Positions 45,676 through 54,344 of a DNA stretch of 64,000 nucleotides are shown piece after piece. Position 1 is the first letter of the stretch. Each line of letters begins with the position of its first letter. A program made the position numbers and the translations under genes. The stretch comes from Salinisphaera dokdonensis (lineage in GTDB: Bacteria; Pseudomonadota; Gammaproteobacteria; Nevskiales; Salinisphaeraceae), in NCBI RefSeq assembly GCF_040361215.1, contig NZ_APND01000001.1, positions 744,001 through 808,000 of the forward strand, written 5' to 3'. The notes below the pieces were generated by a model. That model did no database searches and was not told where the DNA came from. It saw only the letters and a list, made by a program, of their open reading frames with translations.

Positions 45676-47577
45676 ATGATTGTTTCACGCAAGCCTTCGC
45701 TCGGCGTCTTCGCCCTTCTGCTTCTCGCCCTGACCCTGGGCGGCTGCGCCCAGCAGATACGCCAGGCCAATCCGGATGCCCGGCCGACGCCGGCGAGCAG
45801 CCCGTCGCAGGCCATAGCCGCAGGCGACTACGCACGCGCGGCCGATCTCTACATGCGGGCGGCATCGAACCAGTCCGACCCGGAACGCAGCCGCAGGCTG
45901 CGCTTTGAGGCCGGCCTTGCGGCTGCCCAGGCCGGCAACACCACGATGGCCCGGCAGATTCTCGACAGCTTCACGCCCTCCACGCTCGAGCGCGGCGATC
46001 GCGGCCGCTATGAGCTGGCCCAGCGCGAGATCAGCATCGCCGGCCTGCCGCCGTCCCAGGCACTGGATCGCCTGCCGCCGCCTTCCAGCGGCACCGCACC
46101 AGCCATCGCCGAACGCGTCTGGGAGAAACGCGCGCAGCTGCATTTCGAACAGAATGACCTGATTGCCGGCATCGGAGCGCTCGTGCAGCGCGGCGTCTGG
46201 TTGGTCGACGATCAGATGCTGCGCGGCAACGACAGCACCATCTATGACAAGGCCCTGGATGCGATCTCGATGGGTCAGGGGCCGCAGAGCTCCGCCGCGC
46301 GCGACGCCGACAAGACCACACTCGGCTGGCTCGCGCTGGCGGATATCGGCCAGCGCCGCTGGTCGAGCCGCAACGAGCGTGATCGTGCGCTGGCGAGCTG
46401 GGAAGAGCGCTTCGCCCAGCACCCGGCCACCCGCGCCGTGCTCGAGAATCGATTCAGCTATCGCGCGTCGACGTCGCCGGCCCAGCGCGAGCCCGGCCAG
46501 CGGGCATTCGGCGAGACGCCGCGTCCGCAGAGCGATACCGTCGCCCTCGCCTTGCCGCTGACCGGCAAGTTCGAGAATGCGGCCAAGGCCATCCGTGATG
46601 GCTTCATGTTCGCCTACGAGAACGACGACACCGCGCCGTCGCGGCCGATGATCTACGACACCAACACCATGACGGCCACCGACGTGCAGCGCCAGGCGCA
46701 AAGCGATCGAGTCGGCATCCTGGTCGGCCCGCTCGACAAGCCCAAGGTCGCCGAGATGGCGCGTCTGGATAGTCGCATTCCGACCATCGGATTGAACTAC
46801 AGCGACACGCCCAACCAGCGACCGGGCTTCTATCAGTTCGCCCTTTCGCCCGAGGACGAGGCCCGCGAAGTCGCCCGCCATGCCGCCGACGAAGGCCACC
46901 GCGGCGCGCTCGCGCTCGTCCCCAGCGGCGGATGGGGTACCCGCGTATTCGACGCGTTCCGGGAAGCGTTCGAACAACGCGGCGGTCAGCTGATCAACTA
47001 TGCGAACTACGAGCCCAGCGAACCGGATCATCGCGACCCGATCCAGTCGGTGCTGCGTAACCGTGCCGGCGCGGATTTCATCTTCGTGGCCGGCCAGCCG
47101 GACCAGGCACGCCTGATCCGCAGCCAGCTGCGTTACTACCGCGCCCGCAACCTGAAGATGTTCACCACCTCGCACGCCTATACCGGCACGCCGAACGCCG
47201 GTGACGATATCGACCTCAACGGCGTCGGCTTTGCAGATATGCCCTGGGTAGTCGGCCAGGGTGATTTTCTCGAGAATCGCCGCGCCGAGGCAGAACAGCG
47301 CTATGGCACGACCGCAAAGCACTACAAGCGCCTGTTCGCCATGGGCATGGATGCCTGGCGCCTGACCGATCGCATTGCCGAACAGGGTCTGGCTAGCGGC
47401 GACGTATTCGAAGGCATGAGCGGCGTGCTCAAGGTCAATCAGGACGGCACCATCCGCCGCTATCTGGCCTGGGCTGTGTTCCGCAGCGGCGAGCCTCAGC
47501 TTGTGGAAATGCCGTCCATGAACGACGCCCGCAGTGATAGCTCCCGAGCGGCCCCCGACCCATGGGCACAGCGCTAG
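45676..47577 (+). CDS. lpoA: LpoA-like outer-membrane lipoprotein, activator of PBP1A
   Basis: LppC/LpoA family, 633 residues. Signal peptide with lipobox LTLGGC, then a helical TPR-like N-terminal domain (ADLYMRAASNQSDPERSRR) and a C-terminal periplasmic-binding-protein fold starting near VALALPLTGKFENAAKAIRDGF. In E. coli LpoA spans the periplasm to stimulate PBP1A (MrcA). Divergence from rsmI and the following yraN and SIS genes match the E. coli locus. GGGAG lies nine bases before ATG 45676. Overlaps yraN by 16 bases. Confidence 0.92.
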   Translation: MIVSRKPSLGVFALLLLALTLGGCAQQIRQANPDARPTPASSPSQAIAAGDYARAADLYMRAASNQSDPERSRRLRFEAGLAAAQAGNTTMARQILDSFTPSTLERGDRGRYELAQREISIAGLPPSQALDRLPPPSSGTAPAIAERVWEKRAQLHFEQNDLIAGIGALVQRGVWLVDDQMLRGNDSTIYDKALDAISMGQGPQSSAARDADKTTLGWLALADIGQRRWSSRNERDRALASWEERFAQHPATRAVLENRFSYRASTSPAQREPGQRAFGETPRPQSDTVALALPLTGKFENAAKAIRDGFMFAYENDDTAPSRPMIYDTNTMTATDVQRQAQSDRVGILVGPLDKPKVAEMARLDSRIPTIGLNYSDTPNQRPGFYQFALSPEDEAREVARHAADEGHRGALALVPSGGWGTRVFDAFREAFEQRGGQLINYANYEPSEPDHRDPIQSVLRNRAGADFIFVAGQPDQARLIRSQLRYYRARNLKMFTTSHAYTGTPNAGDDIDLNGVGFADMPWVVGQGDFLENRRAEAEQRYGTTAKHYKRLFAMGMDAWRLTDRIAEQGLASGDVFEGMSGVLKVNQDGTIRRYLAWAVFRSGEPQLVEMPSMNDARSDSSRAAPDPWAQR

Positions 47578-47918
47578 ACAAGGGACGCGCGGCAGAAAGC
47601 CGAGTCGATGCAGCCGCCCGCCGTAGAGGCTGGCGGCGCATCGCGCGTAACTACACGGTGCGTGGCGGCGAGCTGGATCTGGTCTACGATGCGCGCGGCA
47701 TGCTCGTGATCGTCGAGGTCCGCTATCGCTCTAGCCACGCTTACGGCGGCGCCGCGGCCAGCGTGACCGCCACCAAGCAACGCCGTATCGTTCAGGCGGC
47801 GCGACACTTTCTGGTGGCATACCCGCGCTATGCCCAGGCCACGATCCGATTCGACGTGGTCGCCGTGGATGACAGCAACGAACTGGACTGGATAGAGAAC
47901 GCCTTCTATGCCGAATGA
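47562..47918 (+). CDS. yraN: YraN/UPF0102 family nuclease-fold protein
   Basis: 118 residues with the endonuclease-like core of UPF0102: AARRRGWRRIARNYTVRGGELDLVYD... followed by VIVEVRYRSSHAYG; the GELDLV and VEVR(Y) motifs are the putative catalytic residues of a Holliday-junction-resolvase-like fold. Its cellular role is unresolved. Start lies inside the lpoA 3' end and its stop overlaps the next gene by 11 bases. Confidence 0.93.
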   Translation: MGTALDKGRAAESRVDAAARRRGWRRIARNYTVRGGELDLVYDARGMLVIVEVRYRSSHAYGGAAASVTATKQRRIVQAARHFLVAYPRYAQATIRFDVVAVDDSNELDWIENAFYAE

Positions 47919-48522
47919 CGCACCCAACAATGATCGCGCGCGCCTGATTGCGACGCTATTCGAGGACAGCGCGCGCGCGAACGCCGCCACCCTCGAGACG
48001 ATGCAGGACCGCCTGGTCGCAGCCGCGGATCAGCTCATCGCCTGTCTTGAGGACGGCCACAAGATCTTGTCATGCGGCAACGGTGGCTCGGCCGGCGATG
48101 CCCAGCATTTCTCGTCGGAGCTGATCAATCGATTCGAACGCGAGCGTCGCGCCCTGCCCGCGATCGCGCTGACCACGGAAAGCTCCACGCTGACCGCGAT
48201 TGCCAACGATTACGACTACGACCGCCTGTTCTCACGCCAGATCGAAGCGCTGGGCCAGCGCGGCGATATCCTCTTGGCAATCAGCACCAGCGGCAACTCA
48301 GCCAACGTGTGCGAGGCCGTCACTGCGGCCCACGCGCGTGGCATGGGCGTGATCGCGCTCACCGGCAAGGAGGGCGGCCGGATCGCCGCACTGCTGAAAG
48401 ACGGGGATTGCGAATTACGCGCCGCCTCCTCCAGCACGGCACGCATTCAGGAAATGCACCTGCTGTTCATCCACTGCCTGTGCCGGTTGATCGAGGATCA
48501 CCTGCTCGGCGCGGCGGACTGA
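47908..48522 (+). CDS. SIS-domain protein, DiaA/GmhA type
   Basis: 204 residues, single SIS domain. GNGGSAGDAQHFSSEL and STSGNSANV bind phosphosugar; E71 and H184 (RIQEMHLLFIH) occupy the positions of the catalytic Glu and His of sedoheptulose-7-phosphate isomerase GmhA. Position after lpoA-yraN matches diaA, whose E. coli product binds DnaA and promotes timely initiation. Sequence alone does not separate the two: GmhA enzyme function is possible because the catalytic pair is kept. dolP (yraP), the usual next gene in enterics, is absent. Confidence 0.85.
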   Translation: MPNDAPNNDRARLIATLFEDSARANAATLETMQDRLVAAADQLIACLEDGHKILSCGNGGSAGDAQHFSSELINRFERERRALPAIALTTESSTLTAIANDYDYDRLFSRQIEALGQRGDILLAISTSGNSANVCEAVTAAHARGMGVIALTGKEGGRIAALLKDGDCELRAASSSTARIQEMHLLFIHCLCRLIEDHLLGAAD

Positions 48523-48583
48523 GGAGAGCGCCTGAAGCGGAGACTTGCGGGCGCCGCCGCGGCCCCGATTCGGGCTTATAGCG

Positions 48584-49012
48584 CTACTTGACGACCTTCA
48601 GATGCGGGTGCTTTTTCTTGGCACCCTCGTCGTCATCGCCGTCCCCATCAGACTTGTCCCCCGGGCCACCCTCCGGCGGAGTCGGTGGCGTCTCCACCTC
48701 GCCGAACAACATGCCCTCGCCGTTTTCACGGGCGTAGAGGGCAAGCACCGCGCCCGGCGGCAGGCTCACATTGAAGCTCTGCCCGGAAAAACGCGCCGAG
48801 AAGCTCACCAGCTCGTTATCGAGCGACAGGCCGCGCACGGCGCCCGGGCTGATATTGACGGTGATCTTGCCGTCCTCGGTGACGAATTCGCGCGGCACAT
48901 TGACGCCTTCGGCATCGGCTGCCACGAGTAGATGCGGGGTCAGATCGTTGTCCAGCACCCAGTCGTAAAGGGCGCGGATGAGATACGGCCGCCGGGAAGT
49001 CAGTTCGGCCAT
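48584..49012 (-). CDS. sspB: ClpXP protease specificity-enhancing factor SspB
   Basis: Adaptor delivering ssrA-tagged proteins to ClpXP; 142 residues from ATG 49012. The folded part opens SRRPYLIRALYDWVLDN and includes VNVPREFV and FSARFSGQSF. It is followed by a flexible acidic linker (GDGDDDEGAKKK) and ends in LKVVK, the ClpX-docking tail. Follows sspA by 19 bases. Confidence 0.96.
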   Translation of the reverse strand: MAELTSRRPYLIRALYDWVLDNDLTPHLLVAADAEGVNVPREFVTEDGKITVNISPGAVRGLSLDNELVSFSARFSGQSFNVSLPPGAVLALYARENGEGMLFGEVETPPTPPEGGPGDKSDGDGDDDEGAKKKHPHLKVVK

Positions 49013-49031
49013 GGGTAAACTCCGATTGAGA

Positions 49032-49661
49032 TCAGCCGGCGTCGACCTGCCCCATGTCGGCCTCGATGGCCGACAGGCTCTCGGCAAACGCGGGGCGGGC
49101 AAACAGTCGACGCGCATAGCGACTGAGCTGCTTGCCGTGACGCTCGGGCAATTTCACGTTGTAGTGGCTTAGCCGCCAGAGAATCGGCGCCAGCGTGCAG
49201 TCCACCAGCGAGAATTCCTCGCCGATGTACTCGCGCGGCGAGAACTCGGCAGCGAGCTGAGTAAGCAGCTCGGTCATGCGCTCGCGTGCCTTGCGGGCAA
49301 CGGCCGGCGTGGACTCCAGATCTTCGCAGAGCGCGTAGAGATCCGATTCCATACGGAAGATCGCGAGCCGGTACTGGGCCCGCAGAACGGGATCGACCGG
49401 CATGAGCGGCGGATGCGGATATCGCTCGTCGATGTACTCGAGAATGATACGCGGGTCGTAGACGACCAGATCGCGATCCACCAGCGTCGGCACCGTGTTG
49501 TACGGGTTCAGCTCGAGCAGGTCCTCGCTTTCTTCGTCGTCGCGCAACTCCACGATGTCGTAACTGGCCACGCCCTTTTCGGCCATGACGAGTCGAACCC
49601 GGTGACTGTGTACACAGGCAGGACGGGAATAGAGCGTGATCGTGGAGCTGCGGCTAGCCAT
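49032..49661 (-). CDS. sspA: Stringent starvation protein A
   Basis: GST-fold RNA polymerase-associated protein, 209 residues: thioredoxin-like N-terminus TLYSRPACVHSHRVRLVMAEKG, then ELNPYNTVPTLVDRDLVVYD, and a helical C-terminal domain with EEFSLVDCTLAPILWRL. In E. coli SspA contacts sigma-70 polymerase and helps acid tolerance. It lies 22 bases after petC; petABC-sspAB is a common unit. Confidence 0.96.
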   Translation of the reverse strand: MASRSSTITLYSRPACVHSHRVRLVMAEKGVASYDIVELRDDEESEDLLELNPYNTVPTLVDRDLVVYDPRIILEYIDERYPHPPLMPVDPVLRAQYRLAIFRMESDLYALCEDLESTPAVARKARERMTELLTQLAAEFSPREYIGEEFSLVDCTLAPILWRLSHYNVKLPERHGKQLSRYARRLFARPAFAESLSAIEADMGQVDAG

Positions 49662-49683
49662 GGATTATGCGGCGCGTGTTCCG

Positions 49684-50433
49684 TTAGTGAACATCGCGCC
49701 AGAACTCCTTCTTGAGCATGTACGCCAGTGCGGTGAACAGCAACAGGAAAACAATCACCTTGAAGCCGAGCGAATAGCGTACCAGCTTGGCCGGTTCGCC
49801 CACGTAGACGAGGAAGTTGGTCAGGTCGGCAACCGCGGCACGATATTCCGCCGGCTTGAGTTGACCTTCCTGCACAAGCTCGAACTGGGGTTCGCCATGA
49901 CCACCGCCATGCGCGCCGCCTTCGGACTCGCCTTCTTCTTCGTGCTTGAGCGACTGATAGCCCTGCAGTGGCGCCAGCACCGCCGGCATGGCCGTGTTGC
50001 TCACCACGAGGTTGTTCACGCCCGAGGGCCGCGACTCATCGACATAGAAAGTAAGCAGGAAGCTGTAGATCCAGTCTGCGCCGTGCTCACGCGCACTCAG
50101 GCTCAGATCGGGCGGCGCCTTGCCGAACCACTGTTCGGCCTGCTCTTTGGGCATGGTGCCCTGGATGGTGTCGTTGATCTTGCCCCGGGTCATCATGAGA
50201 TTGCTCTCCATGACCTCTTCCGGGATCTCCAGATCGTCAGCAATGCGCTTGTAACGCATGTACTGCAGCGAATGACAGCCCGAGCAGTAGTTCATGAACA
50301 TCTTGGCGCCACGCTGCAGCGAGGCCTGGTTGCCGAGATTCGTTTCATGGTGGAACGGCACGGATGCACCACCCGCCGCCATGGCAGTCAGCGGCATCAT
50401 CAGAAAAAGCGCAATGAACAGATGGCGCATCAT
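49684..50433 (-). CDS. petC: Ubiquinol-cytochrome c reductase, cytochrome c1 subunit
   Basis: Haem c subunit of the bc1 complex on the periplasmic side; 249 residues. Signal peptide (about 1-19), haem site C50-S-G-C53-H54, distal Met ligand in NTAMPAVLAP (Met149), and a C-terminal membrane anchor (about 222-241). Unusual is a His/Glu/Gly-rich insert at about 164-182 (KHEEEGESEGGAHGGGHGE). Start chosen at the first ATG of ATGATG (50433), overlapping the petB stop and following AAAGGG. The longer open frame runs in the wrong frame through petB. Confidence 0.95.
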   Translation of the reverse strand: MMRHLFIALFLMMPLTAMAAGGASVPFHHETNLGNQASLQRGAKMFMNYCSGCHSLQYMRYKRIADDLEIPEEVMESNLMMTRGKINDTIQGTMPKEQAEQWFGKAPPDLSLSAREHGADWIYSFLLTFYVDESRPSGVNNLVVSNTAMPAVLAPLQGYQSLKHEEEGESEGGAHGGGHGEPQFELVQEGQLKPAEYRAAVADLTNFLVYVGEPAKLVRYSLGFKVIVFLLLFTALAYMLKKEFWRDVH

Positions 50434-51665
50434 CCCGTCACCCTTTCCGGAACTGGCTTGGTCCTGTCGATGCGGCTGTAGATCGGCATGAGCAGGAAGA
50501 ACGCGAAATACACCGCGGTACAGAACTGTGCGATGCCCGTCAGAAGCGGACTGGGCGCCTGCGTTCCGATATACCCCAGCACCACGAAGGACACGACGAA
50601 CGCGGCCAGCATCGCTTTGTAGATGATGCCTTTGTAGCGAATCGACTTGACCTTGCTGTGATCGAGCCAGGGCAGGAAGAACAGAATGCCCACGGCAGCG
50701 AACATCGCGATCACACCCAGGAGCTTGGCGTCGACGCCGAAGACCGGGAAGTTGATCGCGCGCAGGATCGCGTAGAACGGCGTGAAGTACCACACCGGCG
50801 CGATATGTTCCGGCGTGACCGACGGATTGGCCTCGGTGAAGTTCGGCGGTTCGAGGAAATAGCCACCAAACTCGGGAGCGAAGAAGATCACCGCCGAAAA
50901 CAGCGTCAGGAACACGCCCACACCGAACAGATCCTTGACCGTGTAGTACGGGTGGAACGGGATACCGTCGACCGGATGACCGTCGGCGCCCTTGTTGGCC
51001 TTGATCTCGATACCGTCGGGGTTGTTCGAGCCGACGTGATGCAACGCCATGATATGCGCGATCACTAGACCCACCAGCACGAACGGCAGCGCCACGACGT
51101 GCAGGGCGAAGAAGCGATTCAGTGTCGCGTCGCCGATGACGAAGTCGCCACGAATCCACTGCGTGAGCTGCTCGCCCACCACCGGAATCGCCGAGAACAG
51201 TGAGATGATCACCTGCGCGCCCCAGTAGGACATGTTGCCCCAGGGCAGCACGTAGCCCATGAAGGCTTCCGCCATCAGCGCCAGGAAGATCAGGCAACCG
51301 AAGATCCACAGCAGTTCGCGCGGCTTGCGGTAGGACCCGTAAAGCAGCGCACGGAACATGTGCAGATAGACTACGATGAAGAAGAACGATGCACCCGTGG
51401 AATGCATGTAGCGGATCAGCCAGCCCCACTCCACGTCGCGCATGATGTAGGCCACAGAGCCAAAAGCCGCGGCGGCTGAAGGCTTGTAGAACATCGCCAG
51501 CCAGATGCCGGTCAGCAGCTGGTTTGCCAGCACCAACATGGCCAGCGAGCCCATGTAGTACCAGACGTTGAAATTCTTGGGCGCGTAGTACTCGCCGATG
51601 TGCTCGTTCCACAGCTTGGTCGCCGGGAAGCGGGCATCGACCCAGTTCATGAACTTGCTTGCCAT
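50430..51665 (-). CDS. petB: Ubiquinol-cytochrome c reductase, cytochrome b subunit
   Basis: Integral membrane subunit carrying two haems b, 411 residues. Haem-ligating histidines lie in HSTGASFFFIVVYLHMFRALLYG and FALHVVALPFVLVGLVIAHI regions; GYVLPWGNMSYWGA and the PDWYFTPFY equivalent PVWYFTPFYAILRA (Qo site) are present. Single fused cytochrome b of the bc1 type. The start abuts the petA stop (TAAATG). Confidence 0.97.
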   Translation of the reverse strand: MASKFMNWVDARFPATKLWNEHIGEYYAPKNFNVWYYMGSLAMLVLANQLLTGIWLAMFYKPSAAAAFGSVAYIMRDVEWGWLIRYMHSTGASFFFIVVYLHMFRALLYGSYRKPRELLWIFGCLIFLALMAEAFMGYVLPWGNMSYWGAQVIISLFSAIPVVGEQLTQWIRGDFVIGDATLNRFFALHVVALPFVLVGLVIAHIMALHHVGSNNPDGIEIKANKGADGHPVDGIPFHPYYTVKDLFGVGVFLTLFSAVIFFAPEFGGYFLEPPNFTEANPSVTPEHIAPVWYFTPFYAILRAINFPVFGVDAKLLGVIAMFAAVGILFFLPWLDHSKVKSIRYKGIIYKAMLAAFVVSFVVLGYIGTQAPSPLLTGIAQFCTAVYFAFFLLMPIYSRIDRTKPVPERVTG

Positions 51666-52265
51666 TTACGCAGCCTCCTCGCCGCCCTGGTTCGGATCCT
51701 CACCCACGACGATAAGGCTATCGCCCTCGTAGCGATGCGGCGGCACCACCATGTTCAGTGGTGCGGGCACGCCGGAATAGACGCGACCGGCGATATCGAA
51801 CTTGGAACCATGACAGGGACAGAAGAAGCCGCTGTAGGACAGCTGACCGCCGTCGGCGTCCGGTCGGAACTTCGGCGAACAGCCCAGATGCGTGCAGATC
51901 CCCACCATTACCAGCACCGCAGGCTCGATCGAGCGATGCGGATTGCGGCAGTACTCGGGCTGCTGGTCGGCTGCCGATTCAGGATCGGCCAGTTCCGGCT
52001 TCACCTCTTCGAGCGTATCCAGCATTTCCGGCGAGCGGCGTACCACCCAGACCGGCTTGCCTCGCCAGGTGACGCTCACAAGCGCGCCTTCTTCCAATGC
52101 AGCGATGTTGACCTCCACCGGAGCGCCGGCAGCCTTGGCGCGCGCACTCGGCAGCCAGGACTTGACGAACGGTGTGGCCACAAAGGCCGCGCCCACGCCA
52201 CCGACGGCTGCGGTGGCGGTGGTCAAAAATCGGCGCTTGCCGACGTCGACCCCCTCTTTGCTCAT
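51666..52265 (-). CDS. petA: Ubiquinol-cytochrome c reductase, Rieske iron-sulfur subunit
   Basis: 199 residues. N-terminal Tat-type anchor with twin arginine (GKRRFLTTATAAVGG), then the soluble Rieske domain: CTHLGC and CPCHGS supply the two Cys and two His ligands of the [2Fe-2S] cluster. Start ATG 52265 follows AGAGG by eight bases; longer open frame rejected. First gene of petABC. Confidence 0.97.
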   Translation of the reverse strand: MSKEGVDVGKRRFLTTATAAVGGVGAAFVATPFVKSWLPSARAKAAGAPVEVNIAALEEGALVSVTWRGKPVWVVRRSPEMLDTLEEVKPELADPESAADQQPEYCRNPHRSIEPAVLVMVGICTHLGCSPKFRPDADGGQLSYSGFFCPCHGSKFDIAGRVYSGVPAPLNMVVPPHRYEGDSLIVVGEDPNQGGEEAA

Positions 52266-52361
52266 GCGTAAAACCTCTTCGAGCAGGGCAGTAATGCCGG
52301 TTCGATTTTTATTAAGGGTGCGTGATCCACGGCGTGGCGTGACGCCGCTAGGAGTCGCAAA

Positions 52362-52370
52362 AGTATAGCA
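52362..52370 (-). promoter_or_regulatory. Extended -10 promoter of petABC-sspAB
   Basis: TGCTATACT on the minus strand (52370-52362) is an extended -10 element. It lies about 97 bases before the petA start, in the 130-base gap after hisD. The untranslated leader includes a GGCGT/ACGCC inverted repeat near 52331-52346. Confidence 0.55.
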
Positions 52371-52395
52371 TAGCCAATATGTACCAACGCCGCGC

Positions 52396-53706
52396 TCAGG
52401 CGTCCGAATCGGTCTGCAGGCCGCGTGCCATCGCGGATGCGGCATGGGCATGCAGGCCCTCGCCGCGCGCCAGCTCGGCCGCGACGGGCGACAGCGCGGC
52501 TGCGCCACGCTCACTGGCATGGATTACCGACAGGCGTTTCTGGAAATCGTAGATGCCCAGCGCCGACGAGAATCGTGCCGTACGCCCTGTCGGCAGCACA
52601 TGGTTCGGTCCGGCGCAGTAATCGCCGAATGCTTCTGGCGTGCGATGCCCCATGAAGATCGCACCCGCGTGTTCGATCCCGTCGAGCAGCGCATCGGGAT
52701 CGTCGACCGCCAGCTCCAGATGCTCGGGCGCGATGCGATTGGACAGCGCCACGGCTTCGGCCATGTCGGCGGTCTGAATCAGCGCGCCGTGATTGGCCAG
52801 CGAGGCACGAATGATGTCCCGCCGGGGCTGATCTGCGATCAGGCGCTCGACGGCGGCATCGACTGCGTCGATGAAATCCGCATCCGGGCTGATCAACAGC
52901 GCACGCGAATCCTCGCCGTGCTCGGCCTGCGCGAACAGATCCAGCGCCGCCCAGCCGGGATTTCCGCTGCCGTCGGCGATAATCAGCACTTCGGAGGGCC
53001 CGGCCACCGACTCGATGCCGACGCGACCGAACACCTGACGCTTGGCTTCGGCGACATAGGCATTACCCGGACCGACGATCTTGTCGACGACCGGCACGGT
53101 CTCGCTGCCATAGGCCAACGCGGCCACGGCCTGCGCACCGCCAATGGTGAAAAAACGATGCACGCCGGCGATCGCGGCCGCCGCCAGCACCCAATCGTTG
53201 ACCTCACCGTTTGGCGCCGGCGACATCATTACGATCTCTTTGACACCCGCTGCGCGCGCGGGCAACGCGTTCATCAAAACGCTCGACGGATAGGCGGCCT
53301 TGCCGCCCGGCGCATAGATGCCGGCGCGCTCGATCGGACGAACCACCTGCCCAAGCCGATTGCCATACTCGTCCTCGAAGCTGTGGGCTTCGATCTTCTG
53401 CGATTCGGCATAGCGCGTGATGCGCGCCGCAGCAGTTTCCAGCGCGGCGCGAGGCTCGGCAGGCATGGCGTCGAGCGCGGCCTGCAGGCGCGCGGGATCG
53501 ATTTCCAGCGCGGCCATGTCGGTCGCGGGATGGTTGTCGAGATCGCGGGTGTATTCGACAAGCGCCGCATCGCCGCGCTCGCGCACGTCGGCGATGATCG
53601 CGGAGACACGGCTGTCGATCTCGGCCTGGGCCGGCGTATCGCTATCAATAAGCGTCGCGAACGCGGCTTCGAAATCCGCCTGATCGCTGTGCAGCCGGCG
53701 CATCAC
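52396..53706 (-). CDS. hisD: Histidinol dehydrogenase
   Basis: Zinc enzyme doing the last two oxidations to L-histidine; 436 residues. YAPGGKAAYPSSVLMN, GGAQAVAALAYG, KIVGPGNAYVAEAKR and the zinc-site QAEHGEDS stretch, with NHVLPTGRTARFSS later, are all family features. Start overlaps the hisG stop by 4 bases. hisC, which often follows, is absent; petABC comes next with its own promoter. Confidence 0.98.
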   Translation of the reverse strand: MMRRLHSDQADFEAAFATLIDSDTPAQAEIDSRVSAIIADVRERGDAALVEYTRDLDNHPATDMAALEIDPARLQAALDAMPAEPRAALETAAARITRYAESQKIEAHSFEDEYGNRLGQVVRPIERAGIYAPGGKAAYPSSVLMNALPARAAGVKEIVMMSPAPNGEVNDWVLAAAAIAGVHRFFTIGGAQAVAALAYGSETVPVVDKIVGPGNAYVAEAKRQVFGRVGIESVAGPSEVLIIADGSGNPGWAALDLFAQAEHGEDSRALLISPDADFIDAVDAAVERLIADQPRRDIIRASLANHGALIQTADMAEAVALSNRIAPEHLELAVDDPDALLDGIEHAGAIFMGHRTPEAFGDYCAGPNHVLPTGRTARFSSALGIYDFQKRLSVIHASERGAAALSPVAAELARGEGLHAHAASAMARGLQTDSDA

Positions 53707-54344
53707 GACGCCTCGCGCGCCGGGTCGAACAGGTCGATCAGCTCGCCGATCTCGGCGTGCTTCATCTTCTGCGCGGCCTTGTTGACCACCAGACGTGCGC
53801 TGATGTCCTCGATCACTTCGAACGGCTCCAGGCCATTCGCGCGCAGCGTGTTGCCGGTATCCACCAGATCCACGATCACGTCGGCCAGGCCGACGAGCGG
53901 CGCCAGCTCCATCGAGCCATACAGTTTGATGATCTCCACTTGGCGGCCCAGGCGCGAAAAATAGGCGCGCGTGGTCTCGACATATTTGGTCGCCACCCGC
54001 AGCGGGCGATGCCCGGCGGCGTCCATGGCGCCCGGCAGGCCGGCGGTCATGAGCTTGCAGCAGGCAATACCCAGATCGAGCGGCTCGTAGAGATCCGCCC
54101 CGCCGTGCTCGATGAGCACGTCCTTGCCGGAGATGCCGATATCCGCCGCGCCGTAAGCGACGAATGTAGGCACGTCCGAGGCACGGATCACGAGCAGGCG
54201 CAGGCCCGGCCGGTTGGTCTCGAACACCAGCTTGCGCGAAGCACCGGGGTCGACTTCAGGCTCGATGCCGGCAGCCGCGAGCAACGGCAGCGTCGCTTCC
54301 AGGATGCGCCCTTTCGAGAGCGCGAGTGTGACGTCACGGCTCAT
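53703..54344 (-). CDS. hisG: ATP phosphoribosyltransferase, short form
   Basis: First step of histidine synthesis, 213 residues from ATG 54344. LALSKGRILEATLPLL, FVAYGAADIGISGKDVLIE and GLADVIVDLVDTGNTLRANGL identify HisG. The length is that of the short form, lacking the C-terminal feedback domain of the about 300-residue E. coli type; short HisG works in a complex with HisZ, which is not in this window. Start overlaps the murA stop (ATGA). Confidence 0.97.
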   Translation of the reverse strand: MSRDVTLALSKGRILEATLPLLAAAGIEPEVDPGASRKLVFETNRPGLRLLVIRASDVPTFVAYGAADIGISGKDVLIEHGGADLYEPLDLGIACCKLMTAGLPGAMDAAGHRPLRVATKYVETTRAYFSRLGRQVEIIKLYGSMELAPLVGLADVIVDLVDTGNTLRANGLEPFEVIEDISARLVVNKAAQKMKHAEIGELIDLFDPAREAS

